A stretch of 16,821 bases of DNA from Ruminococcus sp. UBA1828 (GCA_002338885.1 DDJI01000009.1:6638-23458), one strand, 5' to 3'. Counted from the stretch's first letter, positions 6,341-14,638 are shown. Notes: a model not told the origin generated them from the letters alone. Numbers and translations: made by a program.

Positions 6341-7201
6341 TCATCCGATACTTGCCGACACCACTCTGTCTTTTCCCGCAAGGTCCTTTGCCACGGATGC
6401 ATCCCGATAGCCGCAGCCCTCAAGTATTTCTATAACGCTTTGCGCCTGCGAGCAGCCTGTTTCAAAGAGTATTTTTCCGCCCGCAGCAAGCGCATCCTTC
6501 CACGCATCCGCCACAGCCCTGTAATACTCAAGCCCGTCACTGCCGCCGTACAAGGCAAACGCCGGCTCGCGGCGAACCTCTTTTTGAAGCTCACGCATGT
6601 CGCGCTCGTCAAGATACGGCGGGTTGCATGTGATTATGTCCGCCCTGCCGAACCTTGTTACAAAGCCGTCCGCGGACTGCTTTTGCGTCACGTCGAGCAT
6701 AAGCGCCGTCACGTCGGCGCGGTGTGCGGCTATGTTTTTTTCAAGCCAGTAAAACGCATCCTTTGAAAGCTCCGCAGCGTAAAAATGCGCCTGCGGGAGT
6801 TTTTTTGACAGCACAATCGGTATGCATCCCGTGCCGCTGCAAAGGTCTAAAACCGTCTCGGCATTTAAGGCGCCGCCGAGCTTTAACACCTCGTCCACAA
6901 GCGTTTCGGTGTCCTGCCTCGGTATCAATACCCCCTCGCCGACGTAAAACTCTTCGCCGTAAAACTCCCACTTTCCCGCGATGTACTGCAAAGGCTCTCC
7001 CGAAATGCGGCGGGCGAGCATAGACTCAAGCTTTGAGCGCTCATCCTCCGTCATTTCTCTGTTGAGCCTTGAGCACAGCAGGTCGGTAAGAAAGCTCCTT
7101 GAATATATGCATTCAAACAAAACTCTCGCCTCTAAGTCTGCATCCTCAACACCGGCGTCCGCAAGAACTTTTTCGGCGCGCAAAAGCTCGTCTTTTACCA
7201 T
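6341..7201 (-). CDS. prmC: Peptide chain release factor N5-glutamine methyltransferase
   Basis: SAM-dependent methyltransferase of 286 residues that modifies the glutamine of the GGQ motif in release factors RF1 and RF2. An N-terminal helical domain (about 1-75) is followed by the Rossmann methyltransferase domain. SAM motif I (Leu-Asp-Leu-Cys-Ser-Gly-Thr-Gly-Cys) is at 118-126, and the substrate motif Asn-Pro-Pro-Tyr is at 193-196. The Gly-Glu-Pro-Leu-Gln-Tyr-Ile signature at 68-74 and the Arg-Gln-Asp-Thr-Glu motif near 95-99 are diagnostic of PrmC. The ATG overlaps the stop codon of yqhQ (ATGGTAA), which implies translational coupling. The RF1 gene prfA, a frequent neighbour, is not next to it here. 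Confidence 0.95.
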   Translation of the reverse strand: MVKDELLRAEKVLADAGVEDADLEARVLFECIYSRSFLTDLLCSRLNREMTEDERSKLESMLARRISGEPLQYIAGKWEFYGEEFYVGEGVLIPRQDTETLVDEVLKLGGALNAETVLDLCSGTGCIPIVLSKKLPQAHFYAAELSKDAFYWLEKNIAAHRADVTALMLDVTQKQSADGFVTRFGRADIITCNPPYLDERDMRELQKEVRREPAFALYGGSDGLEYYRAVADAWKDALAAGGKILFETGCSQAQSVIEILEGCGYRDASVAKDLAGKDRVVSASIG

Positions 7202-8163
7202 TTGTCCTTTTCTTTGTCCTCATGCACGCAGGGCATGAACGCAGCTATTGCAACCTCTATTTGGCTGTCGTCCGGTTCACGGGTGGTGAGTCTTTGTATC
7301 CAAAGGCCGGGAGCGGAGATTATCCTTGTGGCGACGTTGTCGTATCTGCCGTTGATTCTTATGACCTCATACGCCACCGAGACTACAATCGGCAAAACGC
7401 AAAGCTTTAACAGCGCCCTGAGCCACACCACGTCCCACGGCAGCATGAACAGCGTGTTTACGATTATGGATATGAACAAAACGAGGAATATAAAGGACGT
7501 GCCGCAGCGGGGGTGGAAGCGTATGTGTTTTTTCACATTTTCGACTGTCAGCTCGTCTCCCGCCTCGTAGCATGCGATTGTCTTGTGTTCTGCGCCGTGG
7601 TACTCATAGGTGCGGCGTATGTCCTTGAGGCGGCTTGTCAGCCAGATGTAGAACACAAATATGCCTATTTTAAGCGCGCCCTCTATTATGTTTTTGAGAA
7701 TGTATATGTCGTCAAGCCCCGGGATGAGTATTGCAAGCCCTCTTGTCGCAAGCGCGGGCAGGTATACAAACAGCAAAAGCGCCAGCGCGACGCCGAGCAC
7801 TCCCGCCACGACCATAAGTCCCGCCATGAGCTTGTCGCCGAGCTTGTCTGTCAGCCATTTTTCAAACTTTGACGGCTCCTCTTCTTCGACGCCCTGCATC
7901 GACTTGTCGGCGGATTTTGATATGCACCTGTAGCCGTCTATAAGGGTGGTGACAAAGTTGACCGGACCGCGTATGAACGGGGTCTTTTGATACCACTTTG
8001 CCGCGGGAAGCGACCACGTCTCAAGGTCTATAGTGCCGTCGGGGAGCCTTACGGCCATCGCCTCGGTGTCCGAGCCTTTCATCATTACTCCCTCTATTAA
8101 AGCCTGCCCGCCGATTCTCGTCTTGAACTTGGCAGGCTCTTTTTTATTGCCTTTTTTGCTCAT
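7195..8163 (-). CDS. yqhQ: DUF1385 (YqhQ-family) membrane protein
   Basis: Protein of 322 residues of a widespread Gram-positive family of unknown biochemical role. The N-terminal motif Gly-Gly-Gln-Ala-Leu-Ile-Glu-Gly-Val-Met-Met at 18-28 is the family hallmark. Conserved polar motifs follow at 188-200 (Tyr-His-Gly-Ala-Glu-His-Lys-Thr) and 215-224 (Arg-Phe-His-Pro-Arg-Cys-Gly-Thr). Hydrophobic segments lie at about 113-140, 163-177, 222-242 and 250-267, so it is an integral membrane protein; the His/Cys motifs may bind metal, which is only inference. It lies 32 bases after the histidine kinase gene and overlaps prmC by 7 bases. The yqhQ-prmC adjacency is common in Clostridia. Confidence 0.9.
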   Translation of the reverse strand: MSKKGNKKEPAKFKTRIGGQALIEGVMMKGSDTEAMAVRLPDGTIDLETWSLPAAKWYQKTPFIRGPVNFVTTLIDGYRCISKSADKSMQGVEEEEPSKFEKWLTDKLGDKLMAGLMVVAGVLGVALALLLFVYLPALATRGLAILIPGLDDIYILKNIIEGALKIGIFVFYIWLTSRLKDIRRTYEYHGAEHKTIACYEAGDELTVENVKKHIRFHPRCGTSFIFLVLFISIIVNTLFMLPWDVVWLRALLKLCVLPIVVSVAYEVIRINGRYDNVATRIISAPGLWIQRLTTREPDDSQIEVAIAAFMPCVHEDKEKDKW

Positions 8164-8195
8164 TAAAATTACCTTCTCTCCTTTGCAAGTTTATA

Positions 8196-9632
8196 TTAAG
8201 ATTTAATGCCCGGGAGGGTTATCATAACCGTTGTGCCGGTTCCGAGTTTGCTGTTTATGACCAGCTTTCCTCCGTGCATCTCAACTATTTCATTTGCAAC
8301 CGCAAGCCCTATTCCGGAGCCTCTGCGGGTGTGGTTTGCCTTGTAGAATTTCGTCTTTACCTTGGGCAGGTCTTCTTCGGATATGCCCACGCCGGTGTCC
8401 GAAACAAGTATTACTATGTCGCCCTTGTTTTCATACGCCTCCACCGAAACAACGCCGCCCGGGTTTGAATACTTGACCGCGTTGTCGATGATGTTTATAA
8501 ACACCTGCCTCAGCCTTGCCTTGTCGCCGTACACAAAGGGCAGCATCTGCGGCTCGTAGTATTTAAGCTCTATGCCCAAAGACTTTGCGCGCTCCGTGTA
8601 TATAAGCACAGCCTCGCCCAGCTCCGCAAGTATGTCGCAGGTCTCCTCCTTTAAAGTAAACCTGCCGTCCTGTATTCTTGAAAAGTCCAAAAGCTCCTCA
8701 ACCATGTCCGAAAGCCTTTGCGTCTCGCCGGTTATGACCCTCATCGCCTTTTGTATCGTTTCGGGGTCGTCCGGCATGCCGAGTGCGGTTTCGCTCCAGC
8801 CCTTTATCGCCGTAAGCGGCGTGCGCAGCTCGTGGGAAACGGAGGATATGAACTCGTTTTTGACCTTGTCCGAGTTTGCAAGCTCGTCCGCCATGTAGTT
8901 TATCGCGTCCGCAAGCTCGCCTATCTCGTCGTCGCTCCGCTTTTCAATCCTCTCCTTGAAGTCGCCCTGAGCGTATCTTCTCGCTGTCTGGCATATCTGA
9001 CGCACCGGCATTACTATCGAGCGTATGAAGTACATGCCCGAAAATACCATCAAAAGCACTATTGCAGCCACAACCACCGACAAAAGTATCGCAAGCTTCA
9101 CCATTTGAGCCTGCACAAGCTCCATCGAGGTCATTATTCTGAGCGCACTGTACTCGCTTGAAAGCTCCGGCAAAAGCGTGGTGCAAAGCATTACCTTCTC
9201 GCCGCTCTGCAAGGTGAGCACCCTGCTCGTCCTGCCGTCCTGCGATTCCTGCGCCGCCTGAAGGTCGTCAAGATTCATCCACTCTGACGGCTGAAAGCCG
9301 GAGCTTGTGAGCGTAGTGTTTCCTATTGAGTTTATCGCCATAAGCTCGTACTTTTCCTTTTCGGAAAAGCCCTCTATCATGCTTCTGACGCCGTTTTGAT
9401 AGCCGGACACGGATGTATATCCCGCAAGACCCATCGTAAGCGCGTCGAGCTTTGTGTTTAAATCCTGCCGCACGGCAGATGTGTAGTAGTTGTTTGCAAG
9501 CACAAGCATCAAAATCTCAACTAAAATGAGCACTGCAATGACTATTCCCAAAGAATTTATCAGCCAGCGCCGAGTTATGCTGTGCCGCTTTCCCACAGCC
9601 GCGAACGTGAATACGCCCTTATCGTCAGACAT
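8196..9632 (-). CDS. Sensor histidine kinase of an OmpR-type two-component system
   Basis: Membrane kinase of 478 residues. The start at 9632 is chosen because GGAG lies 8 bases upstream and 2 bases separate it from the regulator stop; a GTG 21 bases earlier would overlap the regulator gene. Helix 1 is at about 24-46 and helix 2 at about 180-203, bounding an extracytoplasmic sensor region of some 130 residues. A HAMP linker follows (about 204-255). The H-box Ser-His-Glu-Leu-Arg-Thr-Pro has the phospho-accepting His at 267. The ATPase domain shows the N-box (Asn-Ile-Ile-Asp-Asn-Ala), G1 (Asp-Thr-Gly-Val-Gly-Ile) and G2 (Gly-Ser-Gly-Ile-Gly-Leu). Build and layout resemble PhoR/WalK-type envelope sensors, but the signal cannot be read from the sequence. 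Confidence 0.93.
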   Translation of the reverse strand: MSDDKGVFTFAAVGKRHSITRRWLINSLGIVIAVLILVEILMLVLANNYYTSAVRQDLNTKLDALTMGLAGYTSVSGYQNGVRSMIEGFSEKEKYELMAINSIGNTTLTSSGFQPSEWMNLDDLQAAQESQDGRTSRVLTLQSGEKVMLCTTLLPELSSEYSALRIMTSMELVQAQMVKLAILLSVVVAAIVLLMVFSGMYFIRSIVMPVRQICQTARRYAQGDFKERIEKRSDDEIGELADAINYMADELANSDKVKNEFISSVSHELRTPLTAIKGWSETALGMPDDPETIQKAMRVITGETQRLSDMVEELLDFSRIQDGRFTLKEETCDILAELGEAVLIYTERAKSLGIELKYYEPQMLPFVYGDKARLRQVFINIIDNAVKYSNPGGVVSVEAYENKGDIVILVSDTGVGISEEDLPKVKTKFYKANHTRRGSGIGLAVANEIVEMHGGKLVINSKLGTGTTVMITLPGIKS

Positions 9633-9634
9633 GA

Positions 9635-10336
9635 TTACTGCTCCGCGTTCCACTTATAGCCGTAGCCCCAAATGGTTATGATGTATTTGGGCTTGGACGG
9701 CTCGTCCTCTATCTTCATTCTTATTCGGCGGATGTTTACATCGACTATCTTTTCCTCGCCGTAGTAGCTCTCACCCCATATGTGCCGCAGTATGCTCACA
9801 CGGTCGAGCGCGGTGTTCGGGTTCTTTAAAAAGTATTCCATTATCTGATACTCAACCTGCGTCAAATCTATCGGCACGCCGTTTTTTGTGACAACTCTGC
9901 TCTTAAAGTTTATGGTAAACGGTCCCGAGCTGACCTCGCTTTGCTTGTCCGACTTGCTGTTCATTAAGCTCACGCGCCGGCATATCGCATCCACACGTGC
10001 TATAAGCTCCGATATCGAGAACGGCTTTGTGATGTAGTCGTCCGCGCCTATCATAAGGGATGAAACCTTGTCCATCTCCTGAGACTTTGCGCTCAGCATT
10101 ATAATGCCTATGCTGTCGCTGCGCTCTCTCAGCTGCTTGCACACGGTAAAGCCGTCTATGCCGGGCATCATTATGTCTAAAAGCACCGCGTCAAAGTTTC
10201 CTCCCGCCTCGTCAAACGCCTTTATTGCGTCCTCGCCGCAGCTCACGTCTGTCACGTCGTAACCGCTTCTTTTTAAGTTCAAAACGACAAACTCGCGGAT
10301 GGAGTCCTCGTCCTCGCAAACAAGAATACGCTTCAT
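9635..10336 (-). CDS. OmpR/PhoB-family response regulator
   Basis: DNA-binding regulator of 233 residues and partner of the kinase downstream. The receiver domain (1-115) has the acidic pocket Glu-Asp-Glu at 8-10, the phospho-acceptor Asp54 in Leu-Leu-Asp-Ile-Met-Met-Pro-Gly, a Ser in Leu-Ser-Ala-Lys, and the conserved Lys in Tyr-Ile-Thr-Lys-Pro-Phe. The C-terminal winged-helix domain (about 135-230) ends in the typical Tyr-Ile-Ile-Thr-Ile-Trp-Gly-Tyr-Gly-Tyr stretch. AGGAG precedes the ATG. The gene lies 15 bases after the lipoprotein gene and 2 bases before the kinase, so all three are probably cotranscribed. Confidence 0.95.
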   Translation of the reverse strand: MKRILVCEDEDSIREFVVLNLKRSGYDVTDVSCGEDAIKAFDEAGGNFDAVLLDIMMPGIDGFTVCKQLRERSDSIGIIMLSAKSQEMDKVSSLMIGADDYITKPFSISELIARVDAICRRVSLMNSKSDKQSEVSSGPFTINFKSRVVTKNGVPIDLTQVEYQIMEYFLKNPNTALDRVSILRHIWGESYYGEEKIVDVNIRRIRMKIEDEPSKPKYIITIWGYGYKWNAEQ

Positions 10337-10351
10337 TTGCTTTCTCCTTTG

Positions 10352-11686
10352 TCATGATTCAATGTAGTAAAGATTGCTTCTCACCTCGTCGGCGGTTAAA
10401 AGCAGCGGCTCGCTCTCGCTTGCTATGCTCTTATACATGAAGCAAACGTAGTCTGTGCCGTCTATATATACATAGCCGTTGTTTTCATACGCCTGCTCGC
10501 TCGCTGTCGGCAGAACGGCTATGCTCAAAAGCCCCTCCATTTCGGAAATGCTCTGGGCTGTGTAGTCGTACTTTAAGAATGTTATTTCGTTTGTGTCGGC
10601 GTTTCTTTGCACCGTGACAAAGTTGTGCCACCTTCCGGGGAGCTTGAATATATACCCTCCCGACACGTTGTAGTAGCTTTGAGCCTCTTCATAAAAGTCT
10701 CTCAGCTCCGGGTCGTATGAAAGCCACAGCGTGATGTTTTCTATGTCCGACTGGGTCAGAGCGGAATACCCCAAAAACGGGCTTATGACCGGTATCTCAA
10801 CGTCTCCGTCGCCGTCGTAGTCCATGGTTCTGTAGCCGTAAGGGCGCGCCGTGCGCTCAAGCAGCCCGCTGCTGTCAGACGTTGGCGAGACGATTGTGTC
10901 GCCGTCGAGCATAACTATTTCGGTAAAAGCCGTGGCATTTTCCGTCACCGCATCTATAAACAGCGCGTTCACGCCGTCGTAAAGCTCTCCGTAGCAGCAG
11001 CCGGATATATATGAGGCGCTGACCGAAAGATTTCGCTCTCTTGTCTGATAGTCGAGTCCGTCAAGGGTCTTTATGGTGCTGACAGATACGGAGGTGCCCA
11101 CCTTTCTGACGATTACCGTTTCATCTGCGCCGCACCCGTCTAAGTCCCACCTGCCTATTACGGTGTATGCGCCCTCGTATATCGACGCAAGAACTCCGGA
11201 TGTGTACCTGTATATGCATACGCTCTTGTCCTCCGATGCCGGACTTCCGTAGCCTATTATTATGTCAACCGTGCTGCCGTAGTCGGCAAGCATCACCGTG
11301 TCAACGTATGTCCCGCTTCCCGCAAGCTCGTACATGGCGTCCCATCCGCCGTCCTCCGTCTTGTCAAGAACCGACACCCTCACGTTTTGCGTGCTCGACT
11401 GTGACGAAAGCGTGTAAAAAGCCAAAGCCTCGTCGTTTCCGTCTGCGTCTATGTCGGTTATTATGAACGCGGAGCGGTAGTCTCCGGAGCGGGGATAGGA
11501 CGGCACAACCGTTCCCCCGACGCTTTCTATCAGCGCATCGTGAACTGCCGCCTGCTCGTCGGCTATGCTCGGTGCGGCAAGGAGACTGTCGATGGAAAAG
11601 GTGATGGTCTCGCATCCGCAGAGGGTGCAGAGCATGCACACCAAAGCCAAAACCGCAGTTTTTTTAAAGGTATTTACTGCGCTCAC
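10352..11686 (-). CDS. Predicted lipoprotein with Asp-rich repeat motifs, in two-component operon
   Basis: Protein of 444 residues that I do not recognise as a named family. It begins with GTG; GGGAGG lies 7 bases upstream. The N-terminus is a lipoprotein signal: positive Lys8-Lys9, a hydrophobic core, then Leu22-Cys23-Gly24-Cys25, with Cys25 the expected lipidated residue. Three similar segments, Asp-Ile-Asp-Ala-Asp-Gly-Asn-Asp-Glu (78-86), Asp-Leu-Asp-Gly-Cys-Gly-Ala-Asp-Glu (181-189) and Asp-Tyr-Asp-Gly-Asp-Gly-Asp-Val-Glu (289-297), resemble calcium-binding FG-GAP/VCBS-type loops and suggest a beta-propeller-like surface domain. As first gene ahead of a regulator and kinase, it may be an accessory sensor or a target of that system. 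That role is inference. Confidence 0.8.
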   Translation of the reverse strand: MSAVNTFKKTAVLALVCMLCTLCGCETITFSIDSLLAAPSIADEQAAVHDALIESVGGTVVPSYPRSGDYRSAFIITDIDADGNDEALAFYTLSSQSSTQNVRVSVLDKTEDGGWDAMYELAGSGTYVDTVMLADYGSTVDIIIGYGSPASEDKSVCIYRYTSGVLASIYEGAYTVIGRWDLDGCGADETVIVRKVGTSVSVSTIKTLDGLDYQTRERNLSVSASYISGCCYGELYDGVNALFIDAVTENATAFTEIVMLDGDTIVSPTSDSSGLLERTARPYGYRTMDYDGDGDVEIPVISPFLGYSALTQSDIENITLWLSYDPELRDFYEEAQSYYNVSGGYIFKLPGRWHNFVTVQRNADTNEITFLKYDYTAQSISEMEGLLSIAVLPTASEQAYENNGYVYIDGTDYVCFMYKSIASESEPLLLTADEVRSNLYYIES

Positions 11687-11755
11687 CTTTCCACCTCCCT
11701 AAAATGTAAAATCATATGTCTTATACGTACATGTCGGCATAATACGCCTTATGCT

Positions 11756-11784
11756 ATTATACTACAAGTGCGTGACAGTTGCAA
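11756..11784 (-). promoter_or_regulatory. Sigma-A promoter of the lipoprotein/two-component unit
   Basis: On the minus strand TTGCAA (11779-11784) and a perfect TATAAT (11756-11761) are separated by 17 bases. The leader to the GTG start at 11686 would be about 63 bases. No terminator was seen between this point and prmC, so it may drive five genes. Confidence 0.8.
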
Positions 11785-11854
11785 CCGCCGCGAAGCCCCT
11801 GTTTGCCCGTTTTTTAATACAAAACCGCGCAAAACCTTAAAAGCGTCACGGAAT

Positions 11855-11887
11855 ATAAAAAGCAGCGCCGCCAAAAAGCAACGCTGC
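11855..11887 (-). terminator. Terminator of the citrate synthase gene
   Basis: On the minus strand GCAGCG (11882-11887) pairs with CGCTGC (11862-11867), followed by TTTTTAT (11855-11861). It begins 10 bases after the citrate synthase stop. The loop is long (14 bases). Confidence 0.7.
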
Positions 11888-11896
11888 CCTTAAAGT

Positions 11897-13255
11897 TTAT
11901 GTTCTGTCCGCTATGTCTACATATGCTCTCTGACCGCTTATCGCCTTGTACGCAGGTCTTATGATTCTTTGGCCTGTCGTCTTTTCCTCGAAGCGGTGAG
12001 CGCACCAGCCTGCCATCCTTGAAACCGCAAAGAGCGCCGTAGCTATTTCCTCCGGTATGCCGAGCATCCTGTAGCAAAGTCCCGAATACATGTCCACGTT
12101 TGCGCAAAGCGCCTTTTCCGAGCCGGTTTCCTCGTTGAAGATCGCGGGCGTGAGGCGCTCTATGCTGTTCAAAAGCTCAAACTGGCTTTCAAACTCCGTG
12201 CCCTTTGCCATTTCAAACGCCGTCTTTTTAAGTATGGTCGCGCGCGGGTCGGAAAGGGTGTATACCGCATGTCCCATGCCGTAGATGAGTCCCGAACGGT
12301 CGGACGCTTCCTTTCTTATTATCTTTCTTAAAAGCTCCGAAAGCTCGACGTCGTTTGACCAGTCGCGCACGTTTGCCTTTATGTAGTCGAGCTGCTCCAA
12401 GACCTTTATGTTTGCGCCGCCGTGCTTGGGGCCTTTGAGCGAGCCGACAGCCGCCGCATACGCAGAATACGGATCCGTGCCGGACGACGTCAAAACTCTG
12501 CACGCAAATGTGGAGTTGTTTCCTCCGCCGTGCTCCGCATGGAGCATGAGCATCAAATCGAGGAGCTTAGCCTCTTCGTCGGTGTATACTCTGTCGTGCC
12601 TTAAAAGCGAAAGTATGGTTTCCGCGGTGGACTCCTCGGGGTTTAGCTGGTGCATATACATGCTCTTTCCGTCGTAAACCCTGCGCTTTACCTGATACGC
12701 CGACGTCATTATCACCGGCATCTTGGCAAGTATCGAAACAGCGGTGGAAAGCTCCTGGTCGGGAGTCTGCGGCTCGGGGTTTTGCGCATAGGAGTACAGC
12801 GCAAGTATGGCTCTTGCAAGCTTGTTCATGATGTTCTTCGAGGGCGCCTTTAAAATCATGTCCTCAAAGAATCCGGGGGGCAGCTCGCGGTTTTCCGCAA
12901 GCGCACGGTTGAAGTTTGCAAGCTCCCGCAGCGTCGGCAGCTTTCCCAAAAGCAAAAGGTACGCCACCTCTTCATATCCGAACCTGTCCGACTCCTGAGC
13001 GCCGGCGACAAGGTCGTAAATGCTGTATCCTCTGTAGTAAAGCTCGCCGTCTATGTTTTGCTTTTCGCCTTCGTTCATGATGTATCCGTGAACGTTGCAT
13101 ATGTTTGTAAGTCCCGCAAGCACACCCGTTCCGTCGGCATTCCTGAGGCCGCGCTTCACGTCGTATTTCTGATAGTACCTTGGGTCGATGCGGTTGTTTT
13201 CAAGGAACTCTTCGCAGAACTCTCTGCGCGTGTTTTCGTCGATATTAAGCTTCAT
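11897..13255 (-). CDS. Citrate synthase
   Basis: Condenses acetyl-CoA and oxaloacetate to citrate. The protein has 452 residues from the ATG at 13255, chosen because AGAGGA lies 6 bases upstream; two in-frame ATGs at 13261 and 13270 lie on or before that site. The substrate and catalytic residues line up with the family: His242 (Glu-His-Gly-Gly-Gly-Asn), His278 (Gly-Pro-Lys-His-Gly-Gly), His329 (Gly-Met-Gly-His-Ala-Val-Tyr) and Asp388 (Asn-Val-Asp-Met-Tyr-Ser-Gly). The length, with an extra N-terminal stretch of about 40 residues, fits the clostridial type. 2-methylcitrate synthase cannot be excluded by sequence alone. It is a single-gene unit with no aconitase or isocitrate dehydrogenase next to it. 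Confidence 0.93.
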   Translation of the reverse strand: MKLNIDENTRREFCEEFLENNRIDPRYYQKYDVKRGLRNADGTGVLAGLTNICNVHGYIMNEGEKQNIDGELYYRGYSIYDLVAGAQESDRFGYEEVAYLLLLGKLPTLRELANFNRALAENRELPPGFFEDMILKAPSKNIMNKLARAILALYSYAQNPEPQTPDQELSTAVSILAKMPVIMTSAYQVKRRVYDGKSMYMHQLNPEESTAETILSLLRHDRVYTDEEAKLLDLMLMLHAEHGGGNNSTFACRVLTSSGTDPYSAYAAAVGSLKGPKHGGANIKVLEQLDYIKANVRDWSNDVELSELLRKIIRKEASDRSGLIYGMGHAVYTLSDPRATILKKTAFEMAKGTEFESQFELLNSIERLTPAIFNEETGSEKALCANVDMYSGLCYRMLGIPEEIATALFAVSRMAGWCAHRFEEKTTGQRIIRPAYKAISGQRAYVDIADRT

Positions 13256-13290
13256 ATGCATTCCTCTCATTCACAGTGATATTAAATTAA

Positions 13291-13319
13291 AGTGTAGCAC
13301 TAACGCGCGCCGTTGTCAA
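13291..13319 (-). promoter_or_regulatory. Sigma-A promoter of citrate synthase
   Basis: On the minus strand a perfect TTGACA (13314-13319) is 17 bases from TACACT (13291-13296), and the -10 is preceded by TGC, an extended -10 element. The leader to the ATG at 13255 is about 30 bases. Confidence 0.78.
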
Positions 13320-13408
13320 CCAAAGCGGATAAAAAATGAATTTCGGCGCATGTTCAGACTGCATTTTCAGCCCCGCAAGGCTCGCCGGCGCCGCAGACGC
13401 ACCCGCAG

Positions 13409-13464
13409 AAAAAGGCGGCATGCGCCTAAAAAATGCATATATAAAATACCGATTTATGCATTTT
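13409..13464 (-). terminator. Two tandem terminators after the sulfatase-like gene
   Basis: The first has 10-bp perfect arms, 13455-13464 and 13430-13439, running into six T (13428-13433); it overlaps the stop codon. The second, directly after, has arms AGGCG/CGCCT (13413-13417 and 13423-13427) followed by five T (13409-13413). Together they should isolate the citrate synthase promoter from read-through. Confidence 0.8.
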
Positions 13465-14575
13465 AGCCGCCCGTGAGGGTGTGATAGGTGTAAAAACCGT
13501 AAACATTGAGTATCGGCTCGTCATACCTTGACGCGCGGTCGTACCATGCGCCGAACCTGTCATAGTACCCGAACGCATTCATGGCGGGGGTGACATTCTG
13601 CACGTCGCGTATCATCTGATACTCCCTTGAAAGGGGTATTCCCGCCGCTTCAAGCGTCGTCACGCCGAGAAAGTTCGGGCTTGTCACCCCAAGCCCCGGC
13701 TCTTGCTCATAGTCAAGCTCGAAGTTTGACCATATCATGTACGGCGTTTGATAGCGGGTGAGAAAGTTGTTTACGATGAGGTTTAAGTTCGGCGACAGCT
13801 CGTCTATCAGCTCCTGTTCGACTGCCGGCTGATGGTCTCCGAAGAACACTATCATAGTCCGCTCGTCCACGCCTTCAAAATACTCGATGAGCGATGCCAA
13901 AGCCTCGTCCGAAATCTTCATCAGCGACAAAAACTGCTCCGCCCTCGGGTACTTTCCCTCGCTGTCCTCTATGTGCACGTCCGTCGTGAAGTCGTCGCCC
14001 TCGTATTCGTAGCCGGAATGGTTTTGCACCGTCACGCCGAAAATAAATATGCGTTCGGAGCTTTTGTTCTCAAACTGCTCTATCACCTGCTCGTAAAACC
14101 ACTCGTCGCTTATGTAGTTTCGCACGTACTCCGGCTCGCTTCCGAAGTTTTTCTCCCATATTTTATCGCTTGTGAACTTGCTGTCGCTGCCCGTCATGTC
14201 CTCCGCGCTTATGAAGTCGTCAAATCCCATAAGCTCGTACACCGAGTTTCTCTTCCAGCTCACCTCGTAAAACGGATGCATGGCAACCGTCTCGTAGCCG
14301 TACTGCTCAAGATAGCTCGCCATAGAGGGGATTTCCCGCGTTATCTGCTGCATGTATGAGTAGCTGCCGCTCGGCAGATACATCATCGACAGTCCTGTCA
14401 AAAACTCAAACTCGGTGTTGCATGTTCCGCCGCCCAAAGTGGACACCAAAAGCTTTCCGCTCTCAAAGAACGCGCCTATGTTTATCACGGCGGCTAAAAT
14501 AACCGCCGCTCCGACCGCCGCCGCAAATATCAAACCCTTGCCGCGGCGCAGGGATATCGTCTTTTCAGATGCCAA
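13463..14575 (-). CDS. LTA-synthase-like sulfatase domain protein, apparently lacking its membrane region and start of the catalytic domain
   Basis: Family members are membrane phosphatases/transferases (LtaS, phosphoglycerol transferases) with four or five helices and an extracellular sulfatase-like domain. This product has 370 residues and one predicted helix (about 14-36). It then enters at once the segment Gly-Gly-Gly-Thr-Cys-Asn-Thr-Glu-Phe, where Thr51 corresponds to the nucleophile (LtaS Thr300). Trp107/Arg109, His186 and Asp247-His248 match LtaS Trp354/Arg356, His416 and Asp475-His476. The preceding strand with the metal ligand Glu255 (Asn-Glu-Ser-Phe type motif) and the other helices are missing. 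AAGGAGG lies 7 bases before the TTG start, so the 5' end seems original and an in-frame internal deletion is likely. Activity is doubtful; a degraded gene or a shortened variant are both possible. Confidence 0.75.
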   Translation of the reverse strand: MASEKTISLRRGKGLIFAAAVGAAVILAAVINIGAFFESGKLLVSTLGGGTCNTEFEFLTGLSMMYLPSGSYSYMQQITREIPSMASYLEQYGYETVAMHPFYEVSWKRNSVYELMGFDDFISAEDMTGSDSKFTSDKIWEKNFGSEPEYVRNYISDEWFYEQVIEQFENKSSERIFIFGVTVQNHSGYEYEGDDFTTDVHIEDSEGKYPRAEQFLSLMKISDEALASLIEYFEGVDERTMIVFFGDHQPAVEQELIDELSPNLNLIVNNFLTRYQTPYMIWSNFELDYEQEPGLGVTSPNFLGVTTLEAAGIPLSREYQMIRDVQNVTPAMNAFGYYDRFGAWYDRASRYDEPILNVYGFYTYHTLTGG

Positions 14576-14638
14576 ATTTCGTCCTCCTTAATCCGCACAG
14601 TTTGCCGCACTGCCACTGTGCCGCTTTACTTGCGGTAA

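Noticed and set aside
13336..13476. Short plus-strand frame of about 46 codons between the citrate synthase promoter and the sulfatase-like gene
   Set aside because: No ribosome site, and it runs through both minus-strand terminators and into the end of a real gene.
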